From JBDHWI01 sp964590135 (GTDB lineage: Bacteria; Chloroflexota; Anaerolineae; J036; Brachytrichaceae), in assembly GCA_964590135.1 (NCBI GenBank), contig CAZPVX010000008.1:1-64000 (forward strand): a DNA stretch of 64,000 bases, written 5' to 3'. Position numbers and translations under genes: made by a program. The notes beneath the pieces were generated by a model that saw nothing but the letters and a program-made list of their open reading frames with translations, was not told the DNA's origin and made no database searches. Positions 62,983-64,000 of this stretch are shown here, piece by piece (the stretch's first letter is position 1; the number at the start of each line of letters is the position of its first letter).

Positions 62983-62989
62983 GGCGCCC

Positions 62990-62995
62990 ATTGTA
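62990..62995 (-). promoter_or_regulatory. -10-like TACAAT before the URO-D-family gene
   Basis: TACAAT (reverse strand) ends 7 nt before the ATG at 62982, without a Shine-Dalgarno sequence: a leaderless candidate. The 211-nt gap to the MFS gene shows nothing else. Confidence 0.55.
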
Positions 62996-63193
62996 GGGAA
63001 GGCCGACACAACGCAAACCGGCAGACCGGCTAGTTTGCAAGAATCATTCGTTGGCGCGTGATCCAGACTCAGCCAACTTTGTGAGGTGCGCGAGTGAGCA
63101 TGCAATTACTGGCCGGCGCTGCATCCGTGCGCTGCCAGTGGTTTCCAGCGCCCTCTCATTCAGTGTCAGCCCTGCAGGGCAGGATGCTCTCCG

Positions 63194-64000
63194 CTACGCT
63201 TCGACAATCTGCGAGGTGCGCCGGCCACGCTGCAACCGCATGAACGCTACCGCCAGCAGCGGCAACATCGCAACCGCAAAGCCGACGCCAGCGACCAGCG
63301 TGAAACCCGATGCAGCCAGCAGCAAACCGCTGCTCAAGCTGCCGGTGGCGCTGGCCAGGCTCACCACAGTGTCGTTTGCCCCTTGCAGTCGTGCGCGCTC
63401 ACTCACGCCCAGAGCGTCGGTCAGCAGCGCCCCGCCGGCCACGTAGCAGCAACTCCAGCCCAGGCCGACACAGAACTGCGCCAGCGCGATCCATGGCGTG
63501 GCGTAGGACAACGGCGCGATCACGCAACCGGTCATCAGGATGCCGGCGCCCAGCGCGATCACCTGTTTGCGCCCCCAGCGGTCAGCCAGTTGCCCTACCA
63601 GCGGCGACAGCGCAAACATGCCCAACACATGCATGCTGATAACCGCCGAGATATCGCCGAGGCCGTGATTGTGGTCGTCCATGTGGACGCTCACGCTTGC
63701 CATCAATAGCACCATGGCTGCCTGCCCGCACATCATGGCGAGCAGTGCGGTGAACACCGCCGGCTCACGCAGGGCCTCACGGAAAGAGCGCGACTTCGCC
63801 GGCGCTTGCGGCGCATCGTCGACCTGCGGCTGCAAAGATGTGGCGGCAGCCCGCTCGACCAGGCCCTTCCAATTCACCGACAACACGGCAAACAGCACAA
63901 CGCCGACGACGAGATACATGGCCGAGGTAAACAGCAGCGGGCCGGCGTAGGTATTCAGCCCCATCGAGAGCGCCCAGTTGCCCATCGGCGTGGCCAGCAG
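63194..64000 (-). CDS. MFS transporter, C-terminal part (runs off the window)
   Basis: The frame is open beyond base 64000, so the N-terminal part is missing; the ATG at 63985 is internal. The visible ~269 residues hold about eight membrane segments. A central loop (QPQVDDAPQAPAKSRSFREAL) precedes the second six-helix half, and motif-A-like LADRWGRKQVI follows helix 8. Family and substrate are not determined. It is a third MFS carrier in the window. Confidence 0.8.
   Translation of the reverse strand: MLATPMGNWALSMGLNTYAGPLLFTSAMYLVVGVVLFAVLSVNWKGLVERAAATSLQPQVDDAPQAPAKSRSFREALREPAVFTALLAMMCGQAAMVLLMASVSVHMDDHNHGLGDISAVISMHVLGMFALSPLVGQLADRWGRKQVIALGAGILMTGCVIAPLSYATPWIALAQFCVGLGWSCCYVAGGALLTDALGVSERARLQGANDTVVSLASATGSLSSGLLLAASGFTLVAGVGFAVAMLPLLAVAFMRLQRGRRTSQIVEA

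Overview
This 64-kb window of GC-rich DNA looks like a metagenome-assembled chromosome fragment of a Chloroflexota bacterium, probably Anaerolineae-like. That placement is an inference. It rests on a baseplate-J-like membrane protein next to ruvX and mltG, the form of NusA and IF-2, a RecG with a long N-terminal extension, and secreted proteins ending in motifs such as YLPIIVR. Two 10-N runs (29018-29027 and 58742-58751) are assembly gaps, and both lie inside genes. The hexamer GCCGGC is strikingly frequent throughout.

Layout. 1-1141: an IS3-type transposase remnant and a low-GC secreted hypothetical. 1138-9812: a minus-strand information-processing cluster, nusA-ylxR-infB-rbfA then nrnA-methylase-truB-ribF, with a classical promoter before nusA and hairpins in its gaps. 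10-20 kb: metabolic and transport genes (an SPFH-domain membrane protein, EthD-domain protein, DDAH-like hydrolase, two divergent MFS carriers, hydroxyacid dehydrogenase, ThuA-like protein). A 0.5-kb cassette carries a four-helix-bundle gene between inverted repeats. 20-25 kb: a Bax-inhibitor-1 protein and an ABC exporter with a DesK/NarL-type two-component system. 25-33 kb: a GT-C-like membrane protein, a coiled-coil protein, coaD, recG, a DegV protein and an LLM flavin oxidoreductase. 33-37 kb: infA, prmA, ppk1 and tRNA-Leu. 37-46.6 kb: a giant secreted beta-helix protein, two tRNA-Ser genes, a BadF-type sugar kinase, a Tat-exported 5'-nucleotidase, a Ca2+/H+ exchanger and an acyltransferase. 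46.7-55.3 kb: ftsK, a GT4 glycosyltransferase, a GNAT protein, a nucleoside hydrolase, an AI-2E-family protein and an 8-oxoguanine-deaminase-like enzyme. 55-62 kb: alaS, a small HhH protein, the baseplate-J-like protein, ruvX and mltG. 62-64 kb: a URO-D-family protein and a partial MFS carrier.

Gene expression appears to follow two styles. One group has ordinary Shine-Dalgarno sites, some behind clear TTGACA/TATAAT promoters (nusA, infA, the beta-helix gene). A second group of about fifteen genes has a TANAAT-like -10 element only 6-11 nt before the start codon and no Shine-Dalgarno site, which suggests leaderless mRNAs. I found no CRISPR array, prophage or recognisable defence island. The most unusual items are three related ~90-residue units in the FtsK motor, a mobile-type repeat translated in frame inside TruB, a RibF without a recognisable riboflavin-kinase domain, and the widespread leaderless promoter architecture.
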